A stretch of DNA of 64,000 nucleotides, from assembly GCA_015061035.1 (NCBI GenBank), contig SUXK01000004.1, forward strand, positions 124,001 through 188,000, read 5' to 3'. Source of the stretch: Bacteroidales bacterium (GTDB lineage Bacteria > Bacteroidota > Bacteroidia > Bacteroidales > G3-4614). Shown here in pieces: positions 53,749-63,795 of the stretch (position 1 is its first letter; the number at the start of each line of letters is the position of its first letter). The position numbers and the translations under genes are program-made. The notes under the pieces are model-generated. The model saw only the letters and a program-made list of their open reading frames with translations, had not been told where the DNA came from and did no database searches.

Positions 53749-55061
53749 AAATTATATAATATAACGCTTAAAAACAGTATAATAAAGATTAATATTGAGA
53801 GCCACCCTTTTTTATCCAATTTAAGTATAAAATAGCGTCTTACATCAATTAACCTATAAATAAACATTGTAGATGATGATATAATATTTGCAGTTATTGC
53901 TCCCTTAATACCAAATAGAGGTATGAATATCATATTCAATATAAAAGAGACTATAGTAGCTAATACTGCAGAATATATTGCCCTTTTTGCTTCAAACGAA
54001 CATTCGTATGCCAAGTTTAAGAAAAACGATAACGCCAAGAATACTACTGTTAGTAGTTGGAATGGAATGTATGGCAAACTTTCATAATACTCTGGAGCGA
54101 TTAATATTTTATAAAAAATTCCTATTCCTATTGTTATTGACGCAACCAATAGAGACAAAAACAAAAGATAGTTATTAAAATATTTACTGAAATATTGACT
54201 TCTATTGGTTGTATTGTAATCGCGTATGGCACACTCCTGCCAAGTTTGCTGATATATTGTTGTTATTACCAAAAATATATTACTGAATTTTACTACTATT
54301 GCATAAATACCGAGTATATGGTCATAATCAAAATATAGGAAAAATAGTTTTCCCCAATTATTTATTCCCATTATTGCCAAATTTGCAGGCAAAAGAAACA
54401 GAGAATAGGATAATATTTGTTTTACAGAATAGTTATCATCAGCAATACCTTTGTCGTTAATTTTTTCTCTCTTTTTAAACAGTATTGGATAAACAATCTC
54501 TACGTATAGTGCTGCTAATAGTTTTGAAATGGTGTATGCAATTATCAAACTATTCGCCTTTAAATTGGTTGTTTTTAACAGAGTAATTGTAATTCCTGCT
54601 ATTAAAAATGCAGAGATAATATTTGCTATAACATATAGTTTTGTCTTGCCTCGTCCTCTAACTATCTGCTGATATACTTCAAAGAAATTAAATGATAAAA
54701 AGAACAAAGCTATAAGGTATGGGTTAAAATATAAATCAACACCCATCATATATGCAATGGTTGCTCCTATACCTAATATTACGATATTATATAGTAAAAT
54801 ATTTATAAATAGTTTCAATACCCGATGAAAGACTTTCTCATTATCTGTCATAACAAAGCGAAATGCCCCATCACGCATATTGAGCATTGCCAATGCTCCC
54901 AACCACATAACAATGGTAAGAACAACATCAAATTTACCTAACTCCTCTGGAAGTAGATAAAAAGTCATAATGGGATACAATAGGAACATTATAAGTTTAG
55001 AACTTATATTTCCTACTGCATATATCGAGAACTTTTTAAGAAAATCTTTTTTTGTTGTCAT
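53745..55061 (-). CDS. wzx: Polysaccharide flippase, Wzx type
   Basis: A 438-residue protein with 12-14 membrane segments of the MATE/MVF fold (Polysacc_synt), beginning FLKKFSIYAVGNISSKLIMFLL. It moves the undecaprenyl-diphosphate-linked repeat unit to the periplasmic face. Overlaps of 4 nt with the genes on both sides. Its presence with Wzy and Wzz identifies a Wzx/Wzy-dependent pathway. Confidence 0.88.
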   Translation of the reverse strand: MTTKKDFLKKFSIYAVGNISSKLIMFLLYPIMTFYLLPEELGKFDVVLTIVMWLGALAMLNMRDGAFRFVMTDNEKVFHRVLKLFINILLYNIVILGIGATIAYMMGVDLYFNPYLIALFFLSFNFFEVYQQIVRGRGKTKLYVIANIISAFLIAGITITLLKTTNLKANSLIIAYTISKLLAALYVEIVYPILFKKREKINDKGIADDNYSVKQILSYSLFLLPANLAIMGINNWGKLFFLYFDYDHILGIYAIVVKFSNIFLVITTIYQQTWQECAIRDYNTTNRSQYFSKYFNNYLLFLSLLVASITIGIGIFYKILIAPEYYESLPYIPFQLLTVVFLALSFFLNLAYECSFEAKRAIYSAVLATIVSFILNMIFIPLFGIKGAITANIISSSTMFIYRLIDVRRYFILKLDKKGWLSILIFIILFLSVILYNL

Positions 55062-56266
55062 ATACTATTTTCTTTATTTACAACATCTCTTAAAGCAATT
55101 GCACAAAGCATCATTGACAATATCCCTCCTCCTAAAACAAATGCCGCTCCTGCAATACTCTCAATTAAGACAAACATCAAACATAAGAATGCGACATGAA
55201 TATTTTTATCTGATAATTCAAATCTCTTTGCTCCTCTCTTAATTCTCTTATATATAAGACAAATAAATGTTATATATAGTAACAGACCTATATATCCGAA
55301 TTGTACCATAACGGGATAATATGTATCTGCAATAAAGTCGTTCATATCTTCAGAGATACCCCATATTTTATTCATTTCATACTCGGCATAAAGAGAAGAG
55401 TACGGGTGGGCTGAATAATATGTCGCATACGATGCAAAACCAGTACCAAAGAGAGGGTGATCTGCTAATATCTCGGGAGAATACACGTATAATGCTGCTC
55501 GCGCCACTGATTCCGAGATCTCATCAGTTGAAAATTCTCCTCCTGATATAAAATAGTAATCAATCTTTTGCCATGCTACCAAAAGCATTAACAATACAGC
55601 AAAGATACCTACAACAATATACTTTATCTTTATACGTCCAAGCATCTCTCTCTTAAAAAAGAAGAGAAAAAAAAGTGCTACAACAAAAAAACCATAAAAT
55701 TTTGAACGGGCACCACAAAAGCCTACTGCAAGAATAAAAATGGTTATTATCTTACTCCGTTTATCTCCATCTGAACAGTAGTAATATATAAGAGCCAAAA
55801 CGGTTGCTGTTATTCCCAAATAAGCAGGATGAAAATATATTGCCTCCCATATATCCCCTGGCATAAGAAATAGTAGTAACATAAGTATTGCCAAAGAGAA
55901 ACAAATGTATCTTAACCACGTTTTTTGTTTTAGGGTAAATTTAGGAGCTAACGCCAATGTAGCAAAAAAGGCAATGAAGGGTTTAAGTTGAACCAAAAAG
56001 TCGCTTAATACTGCACCCGTTGTATTATATTGTGTAACAATTATACTATATACCAAATAAAAAACAGATATTGCTACAAGCAACCAAAGTTTGTTGAATT
56101 TAGAAAAGGAGTTTTTTGCAAATGCAACAACAAGGGCCACACCAAGTAATGACCAAGACAACAACTCATCCGTAAACTTAAAGACTGAGAACGCATTATT
56201 AAAATATAATCCCATCAAAAGCATTAATAGGAATATAACATAATATGTTTTGTTTATGGAGAGCAT
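55058..56266 (-). CDS. wzy: O-antigen/capsule repeat-unit polymerase, Wzy type
   Basis: A 402-residue protein with ten to twelve membrane segments and a large periplasmic loop (~240-325) containing PEILADHPLFGTGFASYATYYS, similar to the Wzy_C/O-antigen ligase motif region. Wzy sequences are poorly conserved. The call rests on hydropathy, that loop motif and position between wzz and wzx. A WaaL-type ligase is the alternative. Confidence 0.8.
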   Translation of the reverse strand: MLSINKTYYVIFLLMLLMGLYFNNAFSVFKFTDELLSWSLLGVALVVAFAKNSFSKFNKLWLLVAISVFYLVYSIIVTQYNTTGAVLSDFLVQLKPFIAFFATLALAPKFTLKQKTWLRYICFSLAILMLLLFLMPGDIWEAIYFHPAYLGITATVLALIYYYCSDGDKRSKIITIFILAVGFCGARSKFYGFFVVALFFLFFFKREMLGRIKIKYIVVGIFAVLLMLLVAWQKIDYYFISGGEFSTDEISESVARAALYVYSPEILADHPLFGTGFASYATYYSAHPYSSLYAEYEMNKIWGISEDMNDFIADTYYPVMVQFGYIGLLLYITFICLIYKRIKRGAKRFELSDKNIHVAFLCLMFVLIESIAGAAFVLGGGILSMMLCAIALRDVVNKENSI

Positions 56267-56291
56267 CTCTTACAGTTTTCAATAATAATTT

Positions 56292-57422
56292 CTATCTCTT
56301 TTCTGTTTCTTCTTCCTCTATATTTTGTTTTAAAAATACTCTTAATTGTTGCCACAAGCCTTTTCCCCATAACAGCCACAATATGGCAACTATTTCTGTT
56401 ACAAGTACCATTACTATAACTGTTAATGAACGTCCTAATCCTGCTGCTTTTAAAGGAACTATCGCTGGTTCAACTACGGCAAAGGCGGGCTTTGCTTCTT
56501 GCACTTTTGCTCTTACTAATTGTAACTGAGTTGCTACATTACTATATAGTTGATATGCAAGTAATGCTTCGTTTTGTAATCGTTCCTCCTCTGCCTTTGC
56601 ACTTTGAAGAACAATATTTTTATTAGAATCAACATATCGTGCATATTCATCCTGCTTTGCATGATAATCGGCTTTTCGTTCCTCATATATATGCTCCCAA
56701 TACTGGCAATCTTGGGCTACTTTGGCTATTCTATAATTAATTATTTTCTCCTTTAATTTTGTAACAACTGTATCTGTTAATATTGCGGTAACTAATGGGT
56801 CTTCTGTTGTAACTTCGATATTGGTTACTCCTGTTTTATTACTTACATATGTTATAATTTTTTTGCGAAGTGTTTTTATATGTGTTAATTGATCTTTTGT
56901 TATCTGATATTCATGATAACGAACATCTTCGTCTTCATCTGAGATCATCTCTTTCAAAGCCTTTATACCTTTTATTGGTAATGCCACAATTTTACCTAAA
57001 ATTGAACCTGTATGATTTTCAAGATATTCGACAAGAAGTATCTCCTCTTGGGGATTATCTAACATCTTTACTTGAGTATCAAGAATATCAAGCATAAATG
57101 GAGTTGAGGATACGATATCGGGATATAAATCAACATTTAAAGCATCTGCATCTTCTCCGATATTTAATCCTCCCATACCCAACATAGAGGCTACTCCTGA
57201 CAACATTCCCTCACCATTTTGTCCTGCTTCTGGTGCCAATGTTACCATTGTTGAGTATTTTTTAGGGATTAACAATACAATAACACATGATATAACAAAT
57301 GTTATTATTCCTATTTTTATAAGAGTTTTTCTTAAATCCCAAATCTTCTTAATGGTGGTCATTACATCTATTTTTATATCACCATCATCAACTGCATTAC
57401 AATTTTTGTTTTCGCCTTTCAT
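56292..57422 (-). CDS. wzz: Polysaccharide chain-length determinant, Wzz type
   Basis: A 376-residue protein with two membrane segments (~36-56 and ~335-357) around a periplasmic helical domain with coiled coils, and the Pro-rich motif PAFAVVEPAIVPLKAAGLGRS before the second segment, characteristic of Wzz/GNVR proteins. No C-terminal tyrosine-kinase domain, so it controls length without the Wzc kinase function or needs a separate kinase. First gene of the operon, with a leader of about 170 nt. Confidence 0.9.
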   Translation of the reverse strand: MKGENKNCNAVDDGDIKIDVMTTIKKIWDLRKTLIKIGIITFVISCVIVLLIPKKYSTMVTLAPEAGQNGEGMLSGVASMLGMGGLNIGEDADALNVDLYPDIVSSTPFMLDILDTQVKMLDNPQEEILLVEYLENHTGSILGKIVALPIKGIKALKEMISDEDEDVRYHEYQITKDQLTHIKTLRKKIITYVSNKTGVTNIEVTTEDPLVTAILTDTVVTKLKEKIINYRIAKVAQDCQYWEHIYEERKADYHAKQDEYARYVDSNKNIVLQSAKAEEERLQNEALLAYQLYSNVATQLQLVRAKVQEAKPAFAVVEPAIVPLKAAGLGRSLTVIVMVLVTEIVAILWLLWGKGLWQQLRVFLKQNIEEEETEKR

Positions 57423-57467
57423 TTTATTTTCAATATATTAAGTATCCAAATTAAGCAATAATTAAAT

Positions 57468-57563
57468 CGTTAACCTAAAAGGTTAACGCAAAAAAAATAT
57501 ATTTATTGTACTGCAACAATAAATAATTATAGAACTTGACCTTTTTATTTCTTCGTCAAAGTT
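57468..57563 (-). promoter_or_regulatory. Hairpin-rich leader of the exopolysaccharide operon, possible attenuator
   Basis: Three hairpins lie between the predicted start and wzz. In transcript order: GTT/AAC-type stem at 57563-57533 (one bulge); ATTTATTGT/ACAATAAAT at 57524-57501, followed on the minus strand by ATA and T8, like a weak intrinsic terminator; CGTTAACC/GGTTAACG at 57488-57468. No regulator gene adjoins. Bacteroides capsule loci are controlled by leader antitermination (UpxY), so control here by attenuation is a reasonable inference. Confidence 0.45.
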
Positions 57564-57597
57564 ATATTCAATAGGGATTATCAATACCTAACTATTA

Positions 57598-57605
57598 CAA
57601 AGATA
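57598..57605 (-). promoter_or_regulatory. -7 element of the exopolysaccharide operon
   Basis: On the minus strand TATCTTTG, an exact TAnnTTTG match; 19 nt upstream only AATG is seen instead of TTTG. The start would be near 57590, 168 nt before wzz. Confidence 0.45.
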
Positions 57606-57825
57606 GTATATTTTGTTTTAATAACATTGCTTTTAATATTGATATAAAATAATTTTATGGCTGAAACTGATATTTATTCTTTAAAAAATTAAAAAGATTT
57701 CTCTAATATGATAAAGATTAAAATTGTAGTATTATGGGGTAAAATCCATCTATTTTTTTAACTTTTTTCACTTTTTTATGTGTAATATTTTATTATTTTT
57801 ATGTTAATATTGTAAATTAATATTT

Positions 57826-57833
57826 TAAATTTG
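57826..57833 (+). promoter_or_regulatory. -7 element of the RND efflux operon
   Basis: TAAATTTG followed by C, an exact -7 match; no TTTG at the right distance. The leader would be about 70 nt. The 57606-57825 stretch is AT-rich and shows nothing else. Confidence 0.4.
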
Positions 57834-57909
57834 CATCTGTTGAAATGGTATAGTTTTATATTGTTTTATTCGTGATATTTATTGATAATAAATTAAAAAA
57901 TATACAATA

Positions 57910-59061
57910 ATGAATTTTAGATTTTTTGCAAATGCAGTTCTTGTAATGAGTATTGCTTTAGGTGCTTCGGCGTGTAAAGAGGAGAGCAAAGTTCAAACTC
58001 CTCCTGAATATGCAACTATTACTGTTAAAGAGGATAGTGTTACCGTTAAAAACTCGTTTCCTGCTACTATTGGTGGTAATTCTGATGCCGAAATTAGAAG
58101 TAAGGTTTCAGGGTTTATTGTAAAGATAAATATCAGTGAGGGTGATATGGTTAAAAAGGGTGATGTACTATTTGAGGTAGATCACGAAATTTATCAAGCA
58201 GAGTACAATACCGCTTTGGCTCAACTTCATGTTGCTGAGGCTAAGGTTGAGACCTCGAAACTTACTGCTCAAAACAAAGCTAATCTTGCTAAAAAGGGTA
58301 TTATAAGTGAATACGAAAAGAAACTTGCAGAGAACTCTTTGGCTCAATCGGTTGCTGAATTGGAACAGGCTCGTGCTATGTTAGATAATGCAAGAACTAA
58401 TTTAGATTACACCTATATCAAAAGTCCTTCGGATGGTGTTGTTGGCAATATTCCTGTTAGTATTGGTAATTTGGTTTCGCCCTCAACTGCCGAGCCCTTG
58501 ACTATTGTTTCGGATATTAGCAAGGTGTATGCAAACTTTTCAATTGATGAGAAGTTTATGTTATTCTATACAGAAAAGGGTGGCGTTAATGACATCTTAA
58601 AATTTATGCCTAACGTTGAACTTAAACTTGCTACTGGCGAGATTTATACAGAGAAGGGTGTTATTGAGACTATTAGTGGTGTTATGGATACCAAAACAGG
58701 ATCGGCCAAGATGAGTGCTATGTTTAAGAATCCTAAACAACTTTTGCGTAGTGGAAACACTGGTAATGTTCTTATTCCTAAGATTATCAAGAATGCTTTG
58801 TTAATACCTCAAACTGCTACTTACGAGTTGCAAGACAAGAAGTTTGTTTATGTGCTTAACGATAGCAACGTTACGGTTAATAAACAAATTGAGGTTGAAC
58901 CTTTAACTATCAACCAAAACTATATTGTTACTAAAGGGTTGGCGGCCGGAGATAGAATTGTTATTGAGGGAGTTGGCTCATCTGTTAAAAATAACATGAA
59001 AATTACTCCTATTACTAAAGAGCAATCGGATGCTAAACTTCAAGCGGCAACAAAGAAATAG
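57910..59061 (+). CDS. RND efflux membrane-fusion lipoprotein, AcrA/MexA type
   Basis: Periplasmic adaptor of a tripartite multidrug pump. The 383-residue protein has a lipoprotein signal (Cys ~22 in ASACKEE), and lipoyl half-motifs around VSGFIVKINISEGDMVKKGDVLFEVD and YIKSPSDGVVGNIPVSIGNLV that flank a coiled-coil hairpin. Beta-barrel and membrane-proximal domains end in LLIPQTATYELQDKKFVYV. First of three cotranscribed genes; a 124-nt gap with no visible gene separates it from the pump gene. Confidence 0.93.
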   Translation: MNFRFFANAVLVMSIALGASACKEESKVQTPPEYATITVKEDSVTVKNSFPATIGGNSDAEIRSKVSGFIVKINISEGDMVKKGDVLFEVDHEIYQAEYNTALAQLHVAEAKVETSKLTAQNKANLAKKGIISEYEKKLAENSLAQSVAELEQARAMLDNARTNLDYTYIKSPSDGVVGNIPVSIGNLVSPSTAEPLTIVSDISKVYANFSIDEKFMLFYTEKGGVNDILKFMPNVELKLATGEIYTEKGVIETISGVMDTKTGSAKMSAMFKNPKQLLRSGNTGNVLIPKIIKNALLIPQTATYELQDKKFVYVLNDSNVTVNKQIEVEPLTINQNYIVTKGLAAGDRIVIEGVGSSVKNNMKITPITKEQSDAKLQAATKK

Positions 59062-59185
59062 ATGTTAGGTGTTGGTTGGCGGTTGTTGTTAGACTTTTAG
59101 GATTTAAACATAAATATAGAAACTGTCTTATTTTTGTTTATATCTATACACAAACCAAGAAAAAATATTTTAGAATTTATTCATT

Positions 59186-62100
59186 ATGAAATTAGATAAG
59201 TTTATTGAACGTCCGGTACTCTCGACCGTAATTTCTATTCTTATAGTTATTCTCGGTATTATCGGTCTTATGTCGTTACCCATTTTGCAATACCCCGATA
59301 TAGCCCCTCCTACTGTTGAGGTTAAGGCTTCGTATCAAGGTGCTAATGCTCAAACTGTGGTAAATAGTGTTATTGCTCCTTTGGAAGAGGAGATTAATGG
59401 TGTGGAGGAGATGACATATATGACCTCTACTGCTACCAATACTGGCGATGCTACTATTACCATATACTTTAAGCCTGGTTGCGATCCAAATATGGCTGCG
59501 GTTAACGTACAAAACAGAGTTTCTAAGGCACAAGGTTTTTTACCTTCGGAAGTTACAAAGGCTGGTGTTACTACAAGTAAAAAACAGTCGAGTATGCTTA
59601 TGGCGTTCACCGTTTTTAGCGAAGATGACTCGTATGACCAAAACTTTATATATAACTACCTTAAAATTAATGTAATTCCTCAAATTAAACGTGTTGAGGG
59701 TGTGGGTGATGCCTTTATTCTGGGTTCGGAATATTCTATGAGAATTTGGTTAAAACCCGACATTATGGCTCAATATGGTTTGATGCCCCAAGATGTTGTT
59801 AGCGCTCTTAATGAGCAAAACATTGAGGCTGCTCCTGGTCAGTTGGGAGAGAACGCAAAGAATGTTTCGTTCCAATATATGTTAAAGTATAAGGGGCGTT
59901 TGCAAACTCCCGAAGAGTTTGAGAATATTGTTATTAGAGCAAATAAAAATGGAGAGGTGTTATACCTTAAGACTATTGCTGATATTGAGTTGGGTTCATT
60001 GAGTTATGCCCTTGATACTAAATCAAATGGTCATGAAGGTATTACTACTATGATTTACCAGAGTGCTGGTTCTAATGCTACTCAAATCATTAACGAGATT
60101 ACTGAGTTACTTAACAGAGAGTCTGAAGATTTTCCTCCAGGTATGGTGTATGATGTGTTGCTTAACACTAACGACTTCTTGTTTGCATCTATCCACGAGG
60201 TGTTAAAAACTTTGATTGAGGCTTTTATCCTTGTATTCTTAGTTGTGTATATCTTCTTACAAGATTTCCGCTCTACTCTTATCCCCGCAATTGCAATACC
60301 TGTTGCATTGATTGGTACTTTCTTTGTTCTGAAATTGATTGGTTTTAGTATAAACCTTCTTACTCTTTGTGCTTTAGTTCTGGCCATAGCCATTGTGGTG
60401 GACGACGCCATTGTGGTAGTTGAGGCCGTCCACGCTAAACTGGAAGAGGGTGCAAAGAGTGCTAAAGTGGCTGCCATAGAGGCAATGAACGAGATTTCAG
60501 GTGCATTGATTTCTATTACGTTGGTTATGATGGCGGTGTTTATTCCCGTTAGTTTCATGTCGGGTATTACTGGTACATTCTATCAACAATTTGGTTTGAC
60601 AATGGCTATTGCTATTGCTTTCTCGGCTATTAATGCTCTTACCCTATCTCCTGCCCTATGTGCTATGTTCTTAAAACCTCATGCACACGAAGAGGGAGAG
60701 AAAAAGAGATCGTTTATTCAACGTTTCCACATTGCTTTTAACACTGCTTACGATGCTACTCTAAAGAAATACACAAAAGGTGTATCGTTCTTTATTAAAC
60801 ATAAAATATTAGCATTTGGCTCAGTTGCTGCTGGATGTGCTTTGTTGGTATTCTTAATGGCTACTACTCCTACGGGATTAGTTCCCAATGAGGACACTGG
60901 TACTATATTTGTTACTCTTGATATGCCTCCTGGCACTTCGCTCGACAAGACTAAAGAGAGCATGGTTAAGATTCAGAAACTTGTTGAGGCTAACCCCGCA
61001 ATCAGAACATATACTGCCATTTCGGGATTCAGTTTGTTAAGTTCAGCAACTGGTAGTTCTTATGGTTCGTTTATCTGTAAACTTCATGATTGGGAGGAAC
61101 GCGATGAGAGTCAAAGTGCCGATGCTATTAATGCCTCTATTGCCGCACAAGCAAGAGAACTTGTTAAGGATGGTAGGGTGATGACATTCTCAATGCCTAT
61201 GATTACTGGTTATAGTATCTCTAATGGTTTTGAATTTAACCTTCAAGATAAGACTGGTGGAACAATAGAATCGTTCTATGAGGTTTCGCAGGAGTTTTTG
61301 ACAAAACTTAATCAACGCCCAGAGATTGCCGCTGCTCAAACAAGTTTCAACCCAACTTACCCTCAATATATTGTTGAGGTTGATGCGGCTAAATGTAAAC
61401 AAGCGGGGTTGGCTCCGTCAGATGTTTTGAGCGCTCTTCAAGGTTATATGGGTGGTTTGTATGCTTCGAATTTTAATAGATTTGGCAAACTTTACAGAGT
61501 TATGGTTCAGGCTCGTCCAGAGTTGAGAATTGACAAAGATGCTCTTAATGGTATTAAGATTAAGAATGGTGATGAGATGACTCCTATTACTCAATTTATG
61601 GATTTGAAGAGAGTTTACGGACCAGATAATATAAAACGCTTTAACCTGTTTACCTCAATTCTTGTTAATGGCAGCCCCGCCCCCGGTTATAGTTCGGGAG
61701 AGGCAATTAAGGCTATTGAAGAGTGTGCCAAAGAGTTTCTACCTCAGGGTTATGCCTACGAATATTCTGGTATGACTCGCGAAGAACAAAGTCAAAGTGG
61801 AGGTCTTGGTGCTATTCTGGCTATTTGTATAATATTTGTATATCTGCTACTAAGTGCCCAATATGAAAGTTATATCTTACCTTTGGTGGTTATTCTTTCT
61901 ATTCCTTTCGGCCTTGCTGGTACATTTATTTTTGCATGGATGATGGGTATTGATAACAATATATATCTACAAATTGCTCTTATTATGCTTATTGGTTTGT
62001 TGGCTAAGAACTCAATTCTTATCACTGAATTTGCTCTTGAACGCCGACAAAATGGAATGGGTATTGTTGAGTCGGCAATTGATGCTGCTGTTGCTCGTTT

Positions 62101-62335
62101 GCGTCCTATTTTGATGACTTCGTTGGCAATGATTATTGGTTTGCTTCCTATGATGTTTGCCTCTGGGGTTGGCGCAAATGGTAATAGTGCATTAGGTTCA
62201 GGTGCAATAGGCGGTATGCTTATTGGTATGGTGTGTCAGGTATTGGTTGTTCCGGCCCTATTCATCGTGTTTGAAAAGTTACAAGAGAAGTTTAAACCTA
62301 TTGAGGTTAAAAATAGTATTGCAGAGGTTAAATAA
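59186..62335 (+). CDS. RND multidrug efflux pump, HAE1 (AcrB/MexB) family
   Basis: Proton-driven trimeric inner-membrane pump. The 1049-residue length is standard. Start FIERPVLSTVISILIVILG; LPILQYPDIAPP follows TM1. TM4 holds the proton-relay pair D406-D407 (VVDDAIVVVEAVHAKLEEG) and TM10 the relay Lys K941 (GLLAKNSILITEFALERR). Periplasmic porter domains lie between TM1-2 and TM7-8. The Asp-Asp pair and hydrophobic porter domain indicate drug or amphiphile export, not metal export (CusA-type has other residues). Likely substrates: bile salts, detergents, antibiotics. Confidence 0.95.
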   Translation: MKLDKFIERPVLSTVISILIVILGIIGLMSLPILQYPDIAPPTVEVKASYQGANAQTVVNSVIAPLEEEINGVEEMTYMTSTATNTGDATITIYFKPGCDPNMAAVNVQNRVSKAQGFLPSEVTKAGVTTSKKQSSMLMAFTVFSEDDSYDQNFIYNYLKINVIPQIKRVEGVGDAFILGSEYSMRIWLKPDIMAQYGLMPQDVVSALNEQNIEAAPGQLGENAKNVSFQYMLKYKGRLQTPEEFENIVIRANKNGEVLYLKTIADIELGSLSYALDTKSNGHEGITTMIYQSAGSNATQIINEITELLNRESEDFPPGMVYDVLLNTNDFLFASIHEVLKTLIEAFILVFLVVYIFLQDFRSTLIPAIAIPVALIGTFFVLKLIGFSINLLTLCALVLAIAIVVDDAIVVVEAVHAKLEEGAKSAKVAAIEAMNEISGALISITLVMMAVFIPVSFMSGITGTFYQQFGLTMAIAIAFSAINALTLSPALCAMFLKPHAHEEGEKKRSFIQRFHIAFNTAYDATLKKYTKGVSFFIKHKILAFGSVAAGCALLVFLMATTPTGLVPNEDTGTIFVTLDMPPGTSLDKTKESMVKIQKLVEANPAIRTYTAISGFSLLSSATGSSYGSFICKLHDWEERDESQSADAINASIAAQARELVKDGRVMTFSMPMITGYSISNGFEFNLQDKTGGTIESFYEVSQEFLTKLNQRPEIAAAQTSFNPTYPQYIVEVDAAKCKQAGLAPSDVLSALQGYMGGLYASNFNRFGKLYRVMVQARPELRIDKDALNGIKIKNGDEMTPITQFMDLKRVYGPDNIKRFNLFTSILVNGSPAPGYSSGEAIKAIEECAKEFLPQGYAYEYSGMTREEQSQSGGLGAILAICIIFVYLLLSAQYESYILPLVVILSIPFGLAGTFIFAWMMGIDNNIYLQIALIMLIGLLAKNSILITEFALERRQNGMGIVESAIDAAVARLRPILMTSLAMIIGLLPMMFASGVGANGNSALGSGAIGGMLIGMVCQVLVVPALFIVFEKLQEKFKPIEVKNSIAEVK

Positions 62336-62350
62336 TTAGTTTTAAGAAGG

Positions 62351-63739
62351 ATGAGAAAATTTATATATATAACCATTAGTGCTGTTTTATTGAGTGGTTG
62401 TCATATTTACAAGAAGTATGAACGCCCCGAAGATATTAATGTTGCAAATGCATATCGTACGCCTGAGGGAATGAACAACTCTCCCTCTACAAACAATATA
62501 GGTAATTTGGAGTGGAAGGATATTTACCCAGATGAAAAACTTCAGGAGTTGATTAATTATGGTCTGCTAAATAATACCAACCTTCTTATTGCCATAGAGA
62601 AGGTTAATGAGGCTAAAGCGGCTCTTACTTCGGCGAGATTGTCGTTCTTGCCATCAATTTCTCTTACTCCCGAAGGTGGTGTAAGCAGCTTTGATGGTAG
62701 TGCTGCATCGTGGAGTTATAATGCAAGTGCAAGCGCAAGTTGGGAAATTGACCTGTTTGGAAAACTTCTAAACTCTAAACGTAAAGCACAAGTTGCCCTA
62801 CTTCAAAACAAGGAGTATCAACAAGCAGTTCGCACTCAACTTATTGCAACCATAGCAGATTACTACTTTACTCTTACTGCTTTGGATAAACAACTCGCTA
62901 TTTATACTATTACAGAACAAAGTTGGGCAGAGAGCGTAGAGACTATTAAGGCAATGAAAGAGGGCGGTATGACAAATGAGGCTGCCGTTGCCCAGTATGA
63001 GGCTTATCACGCTTCTATTGCTGCGGCTATTCCTGACGTGAAGGCTGAGATTATAAAACAAGAGAATGCTCTTGCTACTCTTCTTGGAGATTTTCCAAAG
63101 TCAATTGATAGAAACTCAATTGACTCACAAAAGTGCGACTTTCCAATTGAGGTAGGTATTCCTGTTGAGTTACTATCAAATAGACCTGATGTTAAGAATG
63201 CAGAATATCAGTTAGCCGCAATGTATTACAACACTAATATTGCTCGTAGTTCATTTTATCCCCAACTATCAATTGGAGGAAGTCTTGGTTGGACTAATGC
63301 TGCAGGGGCGGCAATAACAAATCCCGGAGGTTTAATACTCTCGGCTCTTGCATCCATTACTCAACCTATATTTAACAAGGGGGTAAATATTGCAAAACTT
63401 AAAATTGCTAAGGCTCAAGAAGAACAGGCAAAACTCAACTTTAAACAAGTGTTGTTAGATGCTGGTAGAGAGGTTAGCGATGCTTTGGCTATTTATGATG
63501 CTGAACTTAAAAAAGAGAGCAAACGGGAATTGCAAATTGAGAAACTATCTAACGCAGTAGAATATACTAAAGAGTTATTGACATTAGGCTCTTCAACATA
63601 CTTAGAGGTGTTAGATGCTCAACAATCGTTACTGTCGGCACAACTTACAAAAACTGAAGACCAACTAAAAAAACTCAATTCGATAACTTCGCTTTACCAC
63701 GCTCTTGGTGGAGGCAGAGAGATTGAAGCGAATGATTAA
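62351..63739 (+). CDS. Outer-membrane efflux lipoprotein, TolC/OprM (NodT) family
   Basis: A 462-residue channel protein: lipoprotein signal with Cys17 (LLSGC), then two repeats of the OEP fold. Landmarks are LQELINYGLLNNTNLLIA, AKAALTSARLSFLPSISLTPEGG, WEIDLFGKL, the second-half repeat AEYQLAAMYYNTNIARSSFYPQLSIGGSLGW, and the C-terminal coiled coil to SLYHALGGG. It completes the tripartite pump, 15 nt after the RND gene. No TetR- or AraC-type regulator is adjacent. Confidence 0.94.
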   Translation: MRKFIYITISAVLLSGCHIYKKYERPEDINVANAYRTPEGMNNSPSTNNIGNLEWKDIYPDEKLQELINYGLLNNTNLLIAIEKVNEAKAALTSARLSFLPSISLTPEGGVSSFDGSAASWSYNASASASWEIDLFGKLLNSKRKAQVALLQNKEYQQAVRTQLIATIADYYFTLTALDKQLAIYTITEQSWAESVETIKAMKEGGMTNEAAVAQYEAYHASIAAAIPDVKAEIIKQENALATLLGDFPKSIDRNSIDSQKCDFPIEVGIPVELLSNRPDVKNAEYQLAAMYYNTNIARSSFYPQLSIGGSLGWTNAAGAAITNPGGLILSALASITQPIFNKGVNIAKLKIAKAQEEQAKLNFKQVLLDAGREVSDALAIYDAELKKESKRELQIEKLSNAVEYTKELLTLGSSTYLEVLDAQQSLLSAQLTKTEDQLKKLNSITSLYHALGGGREIEAND

Positions 63740-63743
63740 TTTA

Positions 63744-63774
63744 ATTAGGAATGAGGAATTAGAAATTAGGAATT
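63744..63774. repeat. ATTAGGAAT direct repeats
   Basis: Two copies of ATTAGGAAT (63744-63752 and 63765-63773) lie in the gap after the efflux operon. The second, extended to ATTAGGAATT, is the exact complement of the 10-mer found at 9167 and 9269. Confidence 0.4.
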
Positions 63775-63795
63775 TATGAGTAAGCCATAAAAATT

